Shown: piece by piece, positions 8,139 through 16,169 of the stretch | How the letters are laid out: every line of letters starts with the position of its first letter | How positions within the stretch are numbered: position 1 is the first letter of the stretch | Assembly (NCBI GenBank): GCA_903858815.1 | Contig: CAIOKE010000259.1 | Coordinates: 1 to 36,933 of the forward strand | Direction: 5' to 3' | Length of the DNA stretch: 36,933 nt | Source: an uncultured Planctomycetaceae bacterium | GTDB lineage: Bacteria; Planctomycetota; Planctomycetia; Planctomycetales; Planctomycetaceae | The notes under the pieces: generated by a model | The model's input: only the letters and a program-made list of their open reading frames with translations | Database searches by the model: none | What the model was told of the DNA's origin: nothing | Position numbers and translations under genes: made by a program

Positions 8139-8459
8139 TCACTTGTCAGTGGATGCAGAGCCCTGTGATGATTGTTCCTGAGGCGGGCTGGCAACTCGAG
8201 CGATGAACTCTGCCTGTTGCTGTTCACGCTGCTGTTCCTGACGCAGAACCATGGGATACAGCCAGCGGCCCCAGACAAAGTACTGTGCTGCGAAGAACAG
8301 TACCATGCCGATGCCGACAAGGATCATCAGCAGAAACTGAGGCATCACCACGGCCGCCATGCCGATGAACGCGAGTGAGAAGGCCCCGATGGCCATCAGG
8401 CCAATCAGGACAGTCGGAGGTTGCTGCTGAGGCTTGCGCGAAGGCAGTTTGACGGTCAT
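8139..8459 (-). CDS. Small two-helix membrane protein
   Basis: The 106-residue product begins MTVKLPSRKPQQQPPTV, a short basic Pro/Gln-rich head. Two hydrophobic helices follow (about 18-40 and 44-68: VLIGLMAIGAFSLAF and LLMILVGIGMVLFFAAQY), then a Gln/Glu-rich hydrophilic tail ending in GSASTDK. The frame stays open upstream, but ATG 8459 overlaps the preceding stop by four bases (ATGA), so the pair is translationally coupled. I do not recognise a family. The position at the end of the lutA-lutB-SRPBCC run suggests a role linked to those genes, but nothing in the sequence defines it. Confidence 0.65.
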   Translation of the reverse strand: MTVKLPSRKPQQQPPTVLIGLMAIGAFSLAFIGMAAVVMPQFLLMILVGIGMVLFFAAQYFVWGRWLYPMVLRQEQQREQQQAEFIARVASPPQEQSSQGSASTDK

Positions 8460-8914
8460 CCGATCGCTCCTGATTCCGCCATCTGCTGCAAAGTCTGATA
8501 GCGATACTGCATGCCGGTTGTCAGTGATTCGCGAATCCGTTCTTCCGTCAGAATAAATCGCAGCATGCCACCCGGCAGCTGAAATTCGACAGTGTCTGTC
8601 AGCTGGCACTGCTGTGGGCCAAGGGCCTGCAGCTGCTGACGATGCTGCCATGCGGGCAGAGGACCGTCCACCAGCACTTCAAAGATCTCAGTCTCTGTTA
8701 CCTGCCGATACTCGTGCGCCATCCTGTGACGCAGACCGAATGACATAATGCGGAATTCAATACGAGCCCCTTCCTGTACGGTTTCAGGAGCTGACAGGAT
8801 CTGCAGCTCAATATCAGGGTCACTGATTTCGGGCAGATTCGCAGGGCAGCCCAGAAACTGACGCAGCGCGGCAGCTGAGCAGGGCAGCACTGCAGAGGTT
8901 TCAAATTTCAGCAT
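8456..8914 (-). CDS. SRPBCC-fold protein
   Basis: The 152-residue protein reads as a START/Bet v1-like (SRPBCC) ligand-binding domain. It starts with MLKFETSAVLPCSAAALRQF, has a central VQEGARIEFRIMSFGLRHR, then the typical strand pair around FEVLVDGPLPAWQHRQQ and CQLTDTVEFQLPGGMLRF, and a final C-terminal helix. The family binds hydrophobic ligands in a deep cavity, sometimes catalytically. I start at ATG 8914 because the fold begins there; the longer upstream frame runs inside lutB. The start overlaps the lutB stop by 14 nt and the stop overlaps the next start by 4 nt, so it sits in one operon with lutB. Ligand unknown. Confidence 0.7.
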   Translation of the reverse strand: MLKFETSAVLPCSAAALRQFLGCPANLPEISDPDIELQILSAPETVQEGARIEFRIMSFGLRHRMAHEYRQVTETEIFEVLVDGPLPAWQHRQQLQALGPQQCQLTDTVEFQLPGGMLRFILTEERIRESLTTGMQYRYQTLQQMAESGAIG

Positions 8915-10337
8915 GAGTCGTCCGTTCGGGAGCTGAAGAGTGGGGTTCGGAAGGGCGGTGCGCGGTCTGCTGCTGCTGCCGTTCAGCATAAAGCTGTCGA
9001 AATGATTTGGCCGGGGCTTCCGGAAGTTCACGCTGTCGAGCCCACTGACCAGCAGGTGTCAGCGGATTCTGGATCAGGGCTTTCGGCAGCACTCGCAGGG
9101 CCAGACGGGCCATTCGCCCCACAAGGCTGTACAGCCATGTCGTGGACATGATGACCGACAGTGCCTTCATCTGCAGCTTCTTGCTGAGGCCGATCAGTTG
9201 CTGCTGATCCAGCCGTTCACGCATGGCAAACAGCTGATGGTGCAGCGGAATCTTCACGGGACAGACATCTGTACAGGAACCGCACAGGCTGCAGGCGAAC
9301 GGCAGCGTGCTGTGCTGTGCAGGAGACTGCAGTGGGGTCAGAATTGAACCGATCGGGCCGGGTACCGTGGATTCGTAGCTGTGACCACCACTGCGACGAT
9401 ACACCGGGCACGTGTTCATGCAGGCACCGCAGCGAATACAGTCAAGGCTTTGACGGAATTCAGAATGCAGGATTTCGCTGCGACCATTATCCACAATGAC
9501 GATGTGCAGTTCCCCACCCTGCTGCGGGCCATGGAAGTGCGATGAATATGTTGTGATGGGTTGACCTGTCGCCGATCGAGCCAGCAGTCGGAGAAAGACC
9601 GACAGGTCAGCAGTTCGCGGCAGCAGTTTTTCCATACCCATGCAGGCGATGTGAATCTTCGGCAGGCCGATCCCCAGATCAGCATTGCCCTCATTGGTGC
9701 AGATCACAATCCCGCCGGTTTCGGCGATGGCAAAGTTGACACCTGTCAGCCCTGCATCAGCTTCGCAGAAACAGCTGCGCAGGTGCCCGCGAGCAGCCTC
9801 CGTCAGGTACTTTGGATCCGCTGCGCCCTTCTCTGTTCCGAGGTGCTGATGGAAACATTCACCGACTTCTTCCTTTTTGATGTGAATGGCCGGCAGGACG
9901 ATGTGACTGGGGGGCTCTTCACGCAGCTGCACGATGCGTTCACCAAGGTCCGTGTCAACCACCTGAATTCCGTGCTCTTCAAGATACGGATTCAGATGAC
10001 ATTCTTCGGTCAGCATACTTTTGCTTTTGACCAGACGCTGCACACGGTGCTGCTGCAGAATGGCCAGGACAATGCGATTGTGTTCGGCCGCGTCCGCCGC
10101 CCAGTGCACGACGGCACCGTGACGCGTGGCGTTTGCTTCAAACTGCTGCAGATAGTCGGCCATCAGGGACTGCGTATGGCGTTTGATGGCAGATGCTGTT
10201 TCCCGCAGCAGTTCCCATTCGGGAACGCCCGTAGCCATACGATCGCGTTTTTCGCGGACAAACCAGAGTGCCCGATCATGCCAGCGAGCCCGTTCCCGAT
10301 CTGCGGTAAAGTCTGCGGCCAGTGCCGGATGTCCCAT
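8901..10337 (-). CDS. lutB: LutB-like iron-sulfur lactate oxidation subunit
   Basis: The 478-residue product matches LutB of the LutABC L-lactate utilisation complex, which oxidises lactate to pyruvate. It has a LUD-type N-terminal domain (SKSMLTEE, then ADAGLTGVNFAIAETGG and NEGNADLG) and two 4Fe-4S cluster motifs, CIRCGACMNTCPVY (about 300-313) and CSLCGSCTDVCPVKIP (about 349-364). The C-terminal region continues as a helical, basic segment ending in a Gln/Pro-rich tail. Length is typical of LutB (about 470). lutA lies 51 nt upstream in the same orientation. No lutC-like gene is present nearby. Its substrate could be another 2-hydroxy acid (compare glycolate oxidase iron-sulfur subunits). 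Confidence 0.9.
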   Translation of the reverse strand: MGHPALAADFTADRERARWHDRALWFVREKRDRMATGVPEWELLRETASAIKRHTQSLMADYLQQFEANATRHGAVVHWAADAAEHNRIVLAILQQHRVQRLVKSKSMLTEECHLNPYLEEHGIQVVDTDLGERIVQLREEPPSHIVLPAIHIKKEEVGECFHQHLGTEKGAADPKYLTEAARGHLRSCFCEADAGLTGVNFAIAETGGIVICTNEGNADLGIGLPKIHIACMGMEKLLPRTADLSVFLRLLARSATGQPITTYSSHFHGPQQGGELHIVIVDNGRSEILHSEFRQSLDCIRCGACMNTCPVYRRSGGHSYESTVPGPIGSILTPLQSPAQHSTLPFACSLCGSCTDVCPVKIPLHHQLFAMRERLDQQQLIGLSKKLQMKALSVIMSTTWLYSLVGRMARLALRVLPKALIQNPLTPAGQWARQRELPEAPAKSFRQLYAERQQQQTAHRPSEPHSSAPERTTHAEI

Positions 10338-10388
10338 AATCTGTCATCCCACGAAGATCATGAAGGGTGAAATTGTGCTGGTCACAGT

Positions 10389-11177
10389 TCAGGTCTGCCC
10401 GACTGCTGCCAGCAACTGAGTCGCGGGGACCTGCTGCATCGCCTGCGCCATGATCTGAGCATAGTGCAGAACTTTGATGGGCAGTTTTCGCCGCCGAATG
10501 ATTCCGTCAAGGTGCATCAGGCAGGACATGTCGCCCGCGGTCAGGACTTCCGTGCCGGCCTGCAGATGGTCGTTGATACGATCCTCGCCCATCATCGCCG
10601 ACACCGCCTCTTCGGCAACCGCAAACGTCCCGCCAAAGCCACAGCATTCGTCCCGCCGCTGCAGTTGCGAAAAGCTGATGCCGGTGAATCCACCCAGCAG
10701 CTGCTGCAGCAGGCTTTGGCGGGGAGTCATGGATTCGGAACATGGGCCCAGTCGCAGCTCACGCAGACCATGGCAGCTTTGGTGCAGACCCACGCGATGA
10801 GGATAGCTGCCGGGTACGGACTGGAGATGCAGAACCTGCAGCAGGAATTCACTGAGCTCCAGCGTCTGACGACGTACTGTGGCAGCCTGCTGGTCATGGG
10901 GCGAGACGAGATGGTCGTAGTGATTGCGGACCATGGAAACGCAGCTGCCGGAGGGCGATACGACGTAGTCGAAATCGGTGAATGTCTCGACAAATTTTTC
11001 GGCCAGCGGGCGAGCCTCAGGCATGCAGCCACTGTTGGCCATCGGCTGACCACAGCAGGTCTGCTGCTCTGGAAAACACACGTCGACCCCAAAAGATTCC
11101 AGCACCTGCACCGTCGCCATCCCGACTTCAGGGTAGAACTGGTCAACATAACAGGGAATGAACAAGGCGACTTTCAT
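10389..11177 (-). CDS. lutA: LutA-like CCG-domain oxidoreductase subunit
   Basis: The 262-residue protein has the two cysteine-rich CCG domains of LutA/GlcF/HdrB-type subunits: CCGQPMANSG (about 41-50) and CCGFGGTFAV (about 178-187). Each lies downstream of upstream conserved Cys residues (FIPCYVDQFYPEVG near the start; HQSCHGLREL about 135). Such domains bind a noncubane 4Fe-4S cluster or link thiols in electron transfer from lactate or related hydroxy acids. Length is slightly above the usual LutA (about 240) because of an extended tail (QIMAQAMQQVPATQLL). Start ATG 11177 gives the canonical MKVALFIPCYVDQ beginning. It heads the minus-strand lutA-lutB-SRPBCC-membrane protein run. Confidence 0.9.
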   Translation of the reverse strand: MKVALFIPCYVDQFYPEVGMATVQVLESFGVDVCFPEQQTCCGQPMANSGCMPEARPLAEKFVETFTDFDYVVSPSGSCVSMVRNHYDHLVSPHDQQAATVRRQTLELSEFLLQVLHLQSVPGSYPHRVGLHQSCHGLRELRLGPCSESMTPRQSLLQQLLGGFTGISFSQLQRRDECCGFGGTFAVAEEAVSAMMGEDRINDHLQAGTEVLTAGDMSCLMHLDGIIRRRKLPIKVLHYAQIMAQAMQQVPATQLLAAVGQT

Positions 11178-11372
11178 CAGGGTTGGCCCAGAGTCCGGAA
11201 CGGAAGGGTGGTCGACCGCAGAACAGCAATCTTACCGTGACGCAGGTCGGGATCCCACGCTGAAATGCCAATCGGCCGTATTTCTTTCCGGCTGTGTGCA
11301 GGAGTTCTGAAATGAACGAATTGAACGCAATTCCGGCAGGGTTCGCAGCTTTTCTCCGAGGTTCCAACGGTC

Positions 11373-11378
11373 TACAAT
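11373..11378 (+). promoter_or_regulatory. Possible -10 element for the AlgH gene
   Basis: TACAAT lies 75 bases before the AlgH/YqgE start, in the 275-base divergent gap between lutA and that gene. No good -35 is seen 17 bases upstream (a TTTTCT at 11350-11355). A similar TTACAATCCCGCAC string occurs at 36886-36899. This is a weak guess. Confidence 0.2.
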
Positions 11379-11452
11379 TCCCCGCACAGGCCCAGTCCTT
11401 CGGCCGTACCGCATGCCGCTCATTCAGAAACCCCACAACTCACACAGCAACC

Positions 11453-12031
11453 ATGTCAGAACATGAATTTCGATCCCTGCAGGGGTGTTTTTTGACAGCG
11501 TCTGAGCACCTGCGTGATCCGAATTTCTATCGCAGTGTGGTGCTGATGCTTGAGCATTCGGCAGAGGGGGCGATGGGACTGGTGATCAATCGACCGTCGG
11601 CAACCTCCATCGGCAAGGCGCTGGGAGGTACCGATAACGTGAACGATGCCGGGGCTCCGGTCTTCATCGGTGGTCCGGTCGAGCCGACTTCGTTGTTTAT
11701 CCTGCACAACTGCGCTCGACTTGCGGCGTCGGACCGCGAGGTTTCTCCGGGGATCTTTCTGGCCGGCAGTGAACACTCTTTTGAAACCGTCGTCCGAACG
11801 CCCCTCCAGGAACCCGGTCAGCAGCGGTTTCGCCTGATCAGTGGTTATTCCGGTTGGGGGCCGCAGCAACTGGAAGGCGAGATCGCGAGGGGAGACTGGC
11901 ATCTGCAGCCCGCCGATTCCACGCTGATCCTGGAAGATAATCCTTACGGCATCTGGGAAGTCTGCCGTCGTCGCCTGCGACGGATGCATCGCCTGTTGCA
12001 GACAGATGTGCGGAATCCGGAATGGAACTGA
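11453..12031 (+). CDS. AlgH/YqgE (UPF0301) family protein
   Basis: The 192-residue product shows the conserved pattern of the UPF0301/DUF179 family: GCFLTASEHLRDPNFYRSVV, then LEHSAEGAMGLVINRPS, GGPVEPTSLFILHN, and YSGWGPQQLEGEIARGDW near the C-terminus. Length fits the family (about 185-190). The frame is open further upstream, but ATG 11453 places the family motif at the N-terminus as in homologues. Members are widespread cytoplasmic proteins; the name comes from alginate regulation in Pseudomonas, but the molecular function is unclear. It is a single gene, convergent with fabH, with only 13 bases between their stops. Confidence 0.9.
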   Translation: MSEHEFRSLQGCFLTASEHLRDPNFYRSVVLMLEHSAEGAMGLVINRPSATSIGKALGGTDNVNDAGAPVFIGGPVEPTSLFILHNCARLAASDREVSPGIFLAGSEHSFETVVRTPLQEPGQQRFRLISGYSGWGPQQLEGEIARGDWHLQPADSTLILEDNPYGIWEVCRRRLRRMHRLLQTDVRNPEWN

Positions 12032-12044
12032 CCCTGTGCAGGTC

Positions 12045-13172
12045 TTACCAGCGCAGCAGACCTGTGCCCCACGTTAAGCCAGCACCGAATCCACACATCA
12101 AAACCAGATCGCCCGGCTGAATCCGATTCGCCTGCAGGGCACCATCCAGAGCCAGCGGGATGGAAGCGGCCGAGGTGTTGCCGAAGATCTGCAGATTGTT
12201 GAAGACCTTCTCTGGCGGAATACCCAGCTCGTCCATCGCGTGGTTGATGATCCGAATGTTGGCCTGGTGCAGCACAAACAGGGCCACGTCATCAGTGGTT
12301 TTCCCGGCTTGCTCCAGAACCGTGCGGATACTTTCCGTTACAGCCTGAATAGCCCACTTGAAGACATTGCGTCCGTCCATCTGCAGGAAATGACGCCCGG
12401 CGGCGATCAGTTCCGGAGTTGCGGGGTGCAGGGTTCCACCGGCAGGGCGATCCAGCATGCAGCCACCAGCCCCATCCGCACCCAGCTGATAACGCAGCAG
12501 CCCCTGAGACAGATCGCCGGGTTCCAGAATGACAGCGCCCGCAGCATCGCCGAACAGCGGAGCTGTCCCCTGATCGTCAGGACGGACAATCCGACTGTTG
12601 ATGTCAGCACCAATGACCAGCGCACAGCGGGAATTGCCTGTTGCAATGAACTGTGCGGCCGTGGCCAGCGAATACATGAAACCGGAACAGGCCGCCTGCA
12701 GATCCATCGCAGGCGCGTCGAGGTTCAGTTTGTCCTGCACCAGACAGGCCGTGGAGGGGCAGGTGAAATCCGGAGTAAAGGTGCCGACAATCAGCAGATC
12801 CACGTCTTCCGGCTGCAGCCCGGCGTTCTGCAGAGCCTTCCGCGCTGCGTGCACGGCCAGATCACTGGTGCCCTGGTCCGGGCTGGCGAAACGCCGTTCG
12901 CGAATCCCGGTACGTCGCAGAATCCAGCCCTCTTCAAACCCGTAACGCTGCTCCAGCTGTTCATTCGTTACCACATTCGGGGGCGCGTAAGAACCAACTG
13001 AACGGATCTGAAAACCCGTCAGCGACGCCGTCCGACGTGAACGCCGGAATTGCAGCCGTGGCTCTGCCGCAACTGCGGCTTCCTGTTTCTGCTGCTGCAA
13101 GGCTGCGATCACTTTGCTGGCATCAATCACGGCGTCCGACGCCTGAATGGATGCAGTGGTGGGAGGATTCAT
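12045..13172 (-). CDS. fabH: 3-oxoacyl-ACP synthase III (KAS III)
   Basis: KAS III condenses acetyl-CoA with malonyl-ACP to start fatty acid synthesis. The catalytic triad is visible: C162 in LQAACSGFMYSL, H302 in FVLHQANIRI and N332 in IFGNTSAAS. The RRTGIRERR segment (about 86-94) and FGDAAGAV are further FabH marks. The 375-residue length exceeds the usual 315-330 because of an N-terminal extension of roughly 50 residues. The extension contains Gln/Ala-rich helix-like sequence (VIAALQQQKQEAAVAAE) followed by a basic patch before TGFQIRSVGSYAPP, where normal FabH begins. No internal start codon lies close to that point, so the extension looks genuine. It stands alone, not with other fab genes. 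Confidence 0.93.
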   Translation of the reverse strand: MNPPTTASIQASDAVIDASKVIAALQQQKQEAAVAAEPRLQFRRSRRTASLTGFQIRSVGSYAPPNVVTNEQLEQRYGFEEGWILRRTGIRERRFASPDQGTSDLAVHAARKALQNAGLQPEDVDLLIVGTFTPDFTCPSTACLVQDKLNLDAPAMDLQAACSGFMYSLATAAQFIATGNSRCALVIGADINSRIVRPDDQGTAPLFGDAAGAVILEPGDLSQGLLRYQLGADGAGGCMLDRPAGGTLHPATPELIAAGRHFLQMDGRNVFKWAIQAVTESIRTVLEQAGKTTDDVALFVLHQANIRIINHAMDELGIPPEKVFNNLQIFGNTSAASIPLALDGALQANRIQPGDLVLMCGFGAGLTWGTGLLRW

Positions 13173-13511
13173 GCAAGGACACCGTTCCTGAACTGCCCGA
13201 ACAATTGGCCTGCGAAGTGTACAGACGGCGGGCGAGCATGGAAACCAAAGGGGGCATTATTCTCTGCTGAACTATCCGCTCGGTGACCCCGCCCCAGCGA
13301 CCGCAGATTCGCAGAATTTACGGTTTTCCACCGCCAGCGAAAGGTTCCGGGGACGCGATTCACAGGGAATTCATCTGCCACGGACGGTTCTGTGTGGCAG
13401 ATCCTGAGGTTGCAATTCTGAGTCTCGGGGTTTATGAGTGGACTGTACAGAATGGGCCGCGCCAGCCATCCCTTCAGCAGAAACAGTCAGACGTCTGATA
13501 AAGGCCGCCGT
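13173..13511. other. Divergent intergenic region, fabH / cupin
   Basis: These 339 bases lie between divergent fabH and the cupin gene. They should contain the promoters for both. The only structure I can support is a 9-bp inverted repeat at 13373-13402. AAGG at 13501-13504 is the likely ribosome binding site of the cupin gene. Short open frames here have no recognisable product. Confidence 0.5.
13373..13402. promoter_or_regulatory. Possible operator dyad ATCTGCCAC-N12-GTGGCAGAT
   Basis: ATCTGCCAC (13373-13381) and GTGGCAGAT (13394-13402) are a perfect 9-bp inverted repeat with a 12-base spacer. The half-site centres are about 21 bp apart, two helical turns, as in many dimeric-regulator operators. 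It lies 110 bases before the cupin start and about 200 upstream of fabH. It could instead be an RNA hairpin; no T-run follows. Confidence 0.4.
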
Positions 13512-13907
13512 ATGAAATGGATTGCCGCCAGTGATTCCGATTACATCCCCGCCTCACACGAAGACCCGCGGAAGCCGGGCGTGCTGAAACGCGTCATCGC
13601 GACTCGAGAACTGTTTCAGGAAGGGCAGGTGCAGATGCTGAACTGGGCGTTGCTGCCCGCCGGCTCCAGCTTCCAAAGACACTATCATGAAGACATGCAG
13701 GAGGTCTTCCTGATGATTTCCGGGGAAGTGCAGATGACGGTGGACGCAGAAACTCGCCGCATGGGGCCGGGTGATGCCGTTCTGGTGGATCCGGGAGAAA
13801 TTCACCAGATGCAGAACCTGCTGGGGACAGCGGCCGAGTATATTGTTTTCGGGATCACGGCTGGTCGCGGTGGCCGCACCGTTGTGATTGAAGCTGGCCG
13901 GGCCTGA
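13512..13907 (+). CDS. Small cupin-fold protein
   Basis: The 131-residue single-domain cupin carries motif 1 as HYHEDMQEVFLMISG, with likely metal ligands H57, H59 and Q63/E64. Motif 2 is GDAVLVDPGEIHQMQN, with ligand H98. The metal-binding set therefore looks intact, but cupins range from enzymes to sugar or ligand sensors, so the role is open. A longer open frame starts at 13434, but ATG 13512 has an AAGG seven bases upstream and gives the normal cupin N-terminus. It is followed 71 nt later by the macrodomain gene in the same direction, and a common transcript is plausible. Confidence 0.8.
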   Translation: MKWIAASDSDYIPASHEDPRKPGVLKRVIATRELFQEGQVQMLNWALLPAGSSFQRHYHEDMQEVFLMISGEVQMTVDAETRRMGPGDAVLVDPGEIHQMQNLLGTAAEYIVFGITAGRGGRTVVIEAGRA

Positions 13908-13978
13908 CGCAGACGCTGGATCTGCACTCTGAACCTGACCATTGTCGCCGCGTTTCTGTTTCAAGGCAAAAACTGATC

Positions 13979-14518
13979 ATGCTTGTTAAACTGGGGTTGT
14001 GTCAGCTGGAACTGGTTCAGGGAGACATCACAAAGCAGCAGGTGGATGCCATCGTCAATGCCGCCAACAGTGAGCTGGCAGGTGGCGGTGGAGTGGATGG
14101 TGCGATTCACCGGGCAGCCGGTCCGCAGATCATGCAGGAGACAGCCAGTCGGTATCCGCAGGGTTGTCCCACGGGCAGTGCTGTTGTCACCTCAGCCGGG
14201 CAACTCAGCGCTCGCTACATCTTCCACGCTGTCGGTCCCATCTGGCAGGGTGGACGCCAGGGGGAACCTGAGCAGCTGGCAGCAGCATGTCGAGCCTGTC
14301 TGTTTCATGCTCAGGAACTGGGCTGCTCCAGCATTGCTTTTCCAGCCCTCAGCGCCGGCACCTATGGCTATCCGATGGATCTGGCAGCCAATAATCTGAT
14401 CAAAACGACGATGGATTTTGTGCGCTGGCATCAGGCTCCGAAACTGGTGCGATTTGTCCTGTTTGATGCAGGAGCATTCGGTGCGTTTGCTCATGCCGTG
14501 GAAGAAGTGGTGCCGTGA
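13979..14518 (+). CDS. Macrodomain protein, MacroD/YmdB-type
   Basis: The 179-residue protein is a nearly complete macrodomain. ADP-ribose-binding features are GDITKQQVDAIVNAAN (15-30), the catalytic loop GGGGVDGAIHRAAG (35-48, with N30 and D40 as expected catalytic positions), PTGSAVVTSAG, and the later phosphate loop PALSAGTYGYP. MacroD-type enzymes hydrolyse O-acetyl-ADP-ribose and remove mono-ADP-ribose from proteins or nucleic acids. GGCAAAA upstream serves as a weak binding site before ATG 13979. The stop overlaps the hydrolase start (GTGA at 14515-14518), so the two are translationally coupled. Confidence 0.92.
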   Translation: MLVKLGLCQLELVQGDITKQQVDAIVNAANSELAGGGGVDGAIHRAAGPQIMQETASRYPQGCPTGSAVVTSAGQLSARYIFHAVGPIWQGGRQGEPEQLAAACRACLFHAQELGCSSIAFPALSAGTYGYPMDLAANNLIKTTMDFVRWHQAPKLVRFVLFDAGAFGAFAHAVEEVVP

Positions 14519-15354
14519 ATACCACTGCCGAAATTCGCCATTTCACGGCTTCTGATGGCTATGGAATTCGCTTTCGATACTTTCCTGCCCTGCCCTGTCG
14601 TGGCATCGTCATTGCCATCCACGGAATTCAAAGTCACTCGGGCTGGTATGAGTGGTCCTCGCAACGGCTGGCCGAGGCGGGATTTGCCGTGTACTTTGCA
14701 GATCGTCGGGGGTCCGGGCTGAACGGGCTGCAACGTGGTCATGCAGTACACGGCGAGCGTCTGATCAACGACGTTCGCGGTCTGCGACAACTGGCGCTGG
14801 CCGAACACGCTGCACTGCCGCCCGTCACCCTGCTGGGGGTCAGTTGGGGAGGCAAGACGGCTGCCGCCGCAGCCTGCCTGTTTCCCTCGGAATTCCAGCG
14901 GCTGGCACTGCTGTATCCCGGGCTGATGCCTTGCCTGCAGCCCACGTGGTCGCAGCGTCTGCAACTGAGGCTGGCGCGGCAGTTTGAAATTGTGAAACGA
15001 CACATTCCCATACCACTGGATGATCCGGCGCTGTTCACGCAGGTTCCTCAATGGCAGCAGTTCATCCGCGAAGATCCACTGACGCTGCAGACCGTCACCA
15101 GTTCGCTCCTCAATGCCGGTGCAGACCTCGATGCAATCGTGCGACAGCGACTGCCACAACTGCCGCTGCCGGTCCTGCTGATGCTGGCCGAGGCCGATCA
15201 GATCATTGATAACTCAGCCACCCAAAGACTGTTCTCGTGCCTGCCCGCATCTCGACTGCAGACTGTCGTCTGGCCGAATGCCCGGCATACGCTGGAGTTT
15301 GAGCCGGGCCGTGAGCAGATTTTCGGACGACTGGTCGAGTGGCTCACTGACTGA
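14515..15354 (+). CDS. Alpha/beta hydrolase, monoglyceride lipase-like
   Basis: The 279-residue serine hydrolase has a complete triad: nucleophile S110 in the elbow GVSWGGK, acid D228 in LAEADQIIDN, and H258 in NARHTLEF. The oxyanion loop is IAIHGIQSHSGWY, and the FADRRGSGLN segment resembles lysophospholipase / monoglyceride lipase-like enzymes. There is no signal peptide, so it is probably cytoplasmic. It starts with GTG overlapping the macrodomain stop and is likely made from the same mRNA. The pairing with an ADP-ribose hydrolase could mean an ester-cleaving role in the same pathway, but the substrate cannot be told from sequence. Confidence 0.87.
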   Translation: MNTTAEIRHFTASDGYGIRFRYFPALPCRGIVIAIHGIQSHSGWYEWSSQRLAEAGFAVYFADRRGSGLNGLQRGHAVHGERLINDVRGLRQLALAEHAALPPVTLLGVSWGGKTAAAAACLFPSEFQRLALLYPGLMPCLQPTWSQRLQLRLARQFEIVKRHIPIPLDDPALFTQVPQWQQFIREDPLTLQTVTSSLLNAGADLDAIVRQRLPQLPLPVLLMLAEADQIIDNSATQRLFSCLPASRLQTVVWPNARHTLEFEPGREQIFGRLVEWLTD

Positions 15355-15378
15355 AGGCTGCAGCTAAGAACTCGCAGT

Positions 15379-15909
15379 TCAGAACAGCGGCGTCTGCTTG
15401 CCGATCAGGTCGCGATCACTGGACCGTTCAAACTGACTGAAGTCTTCGTCAAACACAGGTTCTGCGGTCTTGCGACGACGGGGAGCGGGCTGCACCTGCA
15501 GCGGGCGAATTCGCGGCGCACCTGCAAACGCGGCCGCCTGCACAACTTCGCGACGATTCAGCACTTCATCCACCTTGCGGTCGCGGGCCGCAGAGGCCAC
15601 GGACCACGATTCTTCCGGAACCTCTGCCACAGCCTGGCGTCGACGCTCAACACGCTGCAGCTGTGCCACTTCACCCAGTCGCTCTTCAATCTCTTCAGAC
15701 TCCGGATCCATTTCAAGAGCCCGCTGATAAGCCACAGCAGCAGCTTCGTAATTTCCCCGCACTTCATGAAATTCCGCGACCTGGACCAGCTTTCGCGCAG
15801 CAAGCGGACTGGGAGTTGGATTGCGCTGCAGCAGCGCCAATCCAACCGAACAACCGCTGAGCATCGGCAGGAGCAGGCAGACGAATCCAGGAAGCAGCGA
15901 CCTGAACAT
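15379..15909 (-). CDS. TPR lipoprotein
   Basis: The 176-residue product has a lipoprotein signal: a hydrophobic stretch ending LPMLSGC with the lipidated Cys at position 20. Residues about 40-75 form a tetratricopeptide-like helix pair (AEFHEVRGNYEAAAVAYQRALEMDP is the core), followed by a charged helical region and a basic, Pro/Arg-rich tail with PAPRRRKTAEP. It should be anchored in a membrane facing the periplasm. It is convergent with the hydrolase gene (24 bases between the stops). A 260-base gap separates it from tgt upstream; that gap contains a 6-bp hairpin (16000-16015). Function unknown. Confidence 0.75.
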   Translation of the reverse strand: MFRSLLPGFVCLLLPMLSGCSVGLALLQRNPTPSPLAARKLVQVAEFHEVRGNYEAAAVAYQRALEMDPESEEIEERLGEVAQLQRVERRRQAVAEVPEESWSVASAARDRKVDEVLNRREVVQAAAFAGAPRIRPLQVQPAPRRRKTAEPVFDEDFSQFERSSDRDLIGKQTPLF

Positions 15910-16169
15910 GAATCAGGACCTCAATGTTGCAGCTAAACGACGATTCAGTACGAGGGGCAACCCCGATACCAGACCACGGGGAAACCCTCACTGAGACGAT
16001 CGGCGACTGCGCCGACAGGTCCGCAGACGGCCACCGTGCGCATGTCGAAAATTCCTGGTATGCCGACTGTGACCGCGTTCAATGCGTCAGAATCGGATTA
16101 TCTTAACGGCAGCGACCGGTCGACCTGCGGCAGAATCTGCTGAATCGTTTCAGCCGGACCGACCCATCA

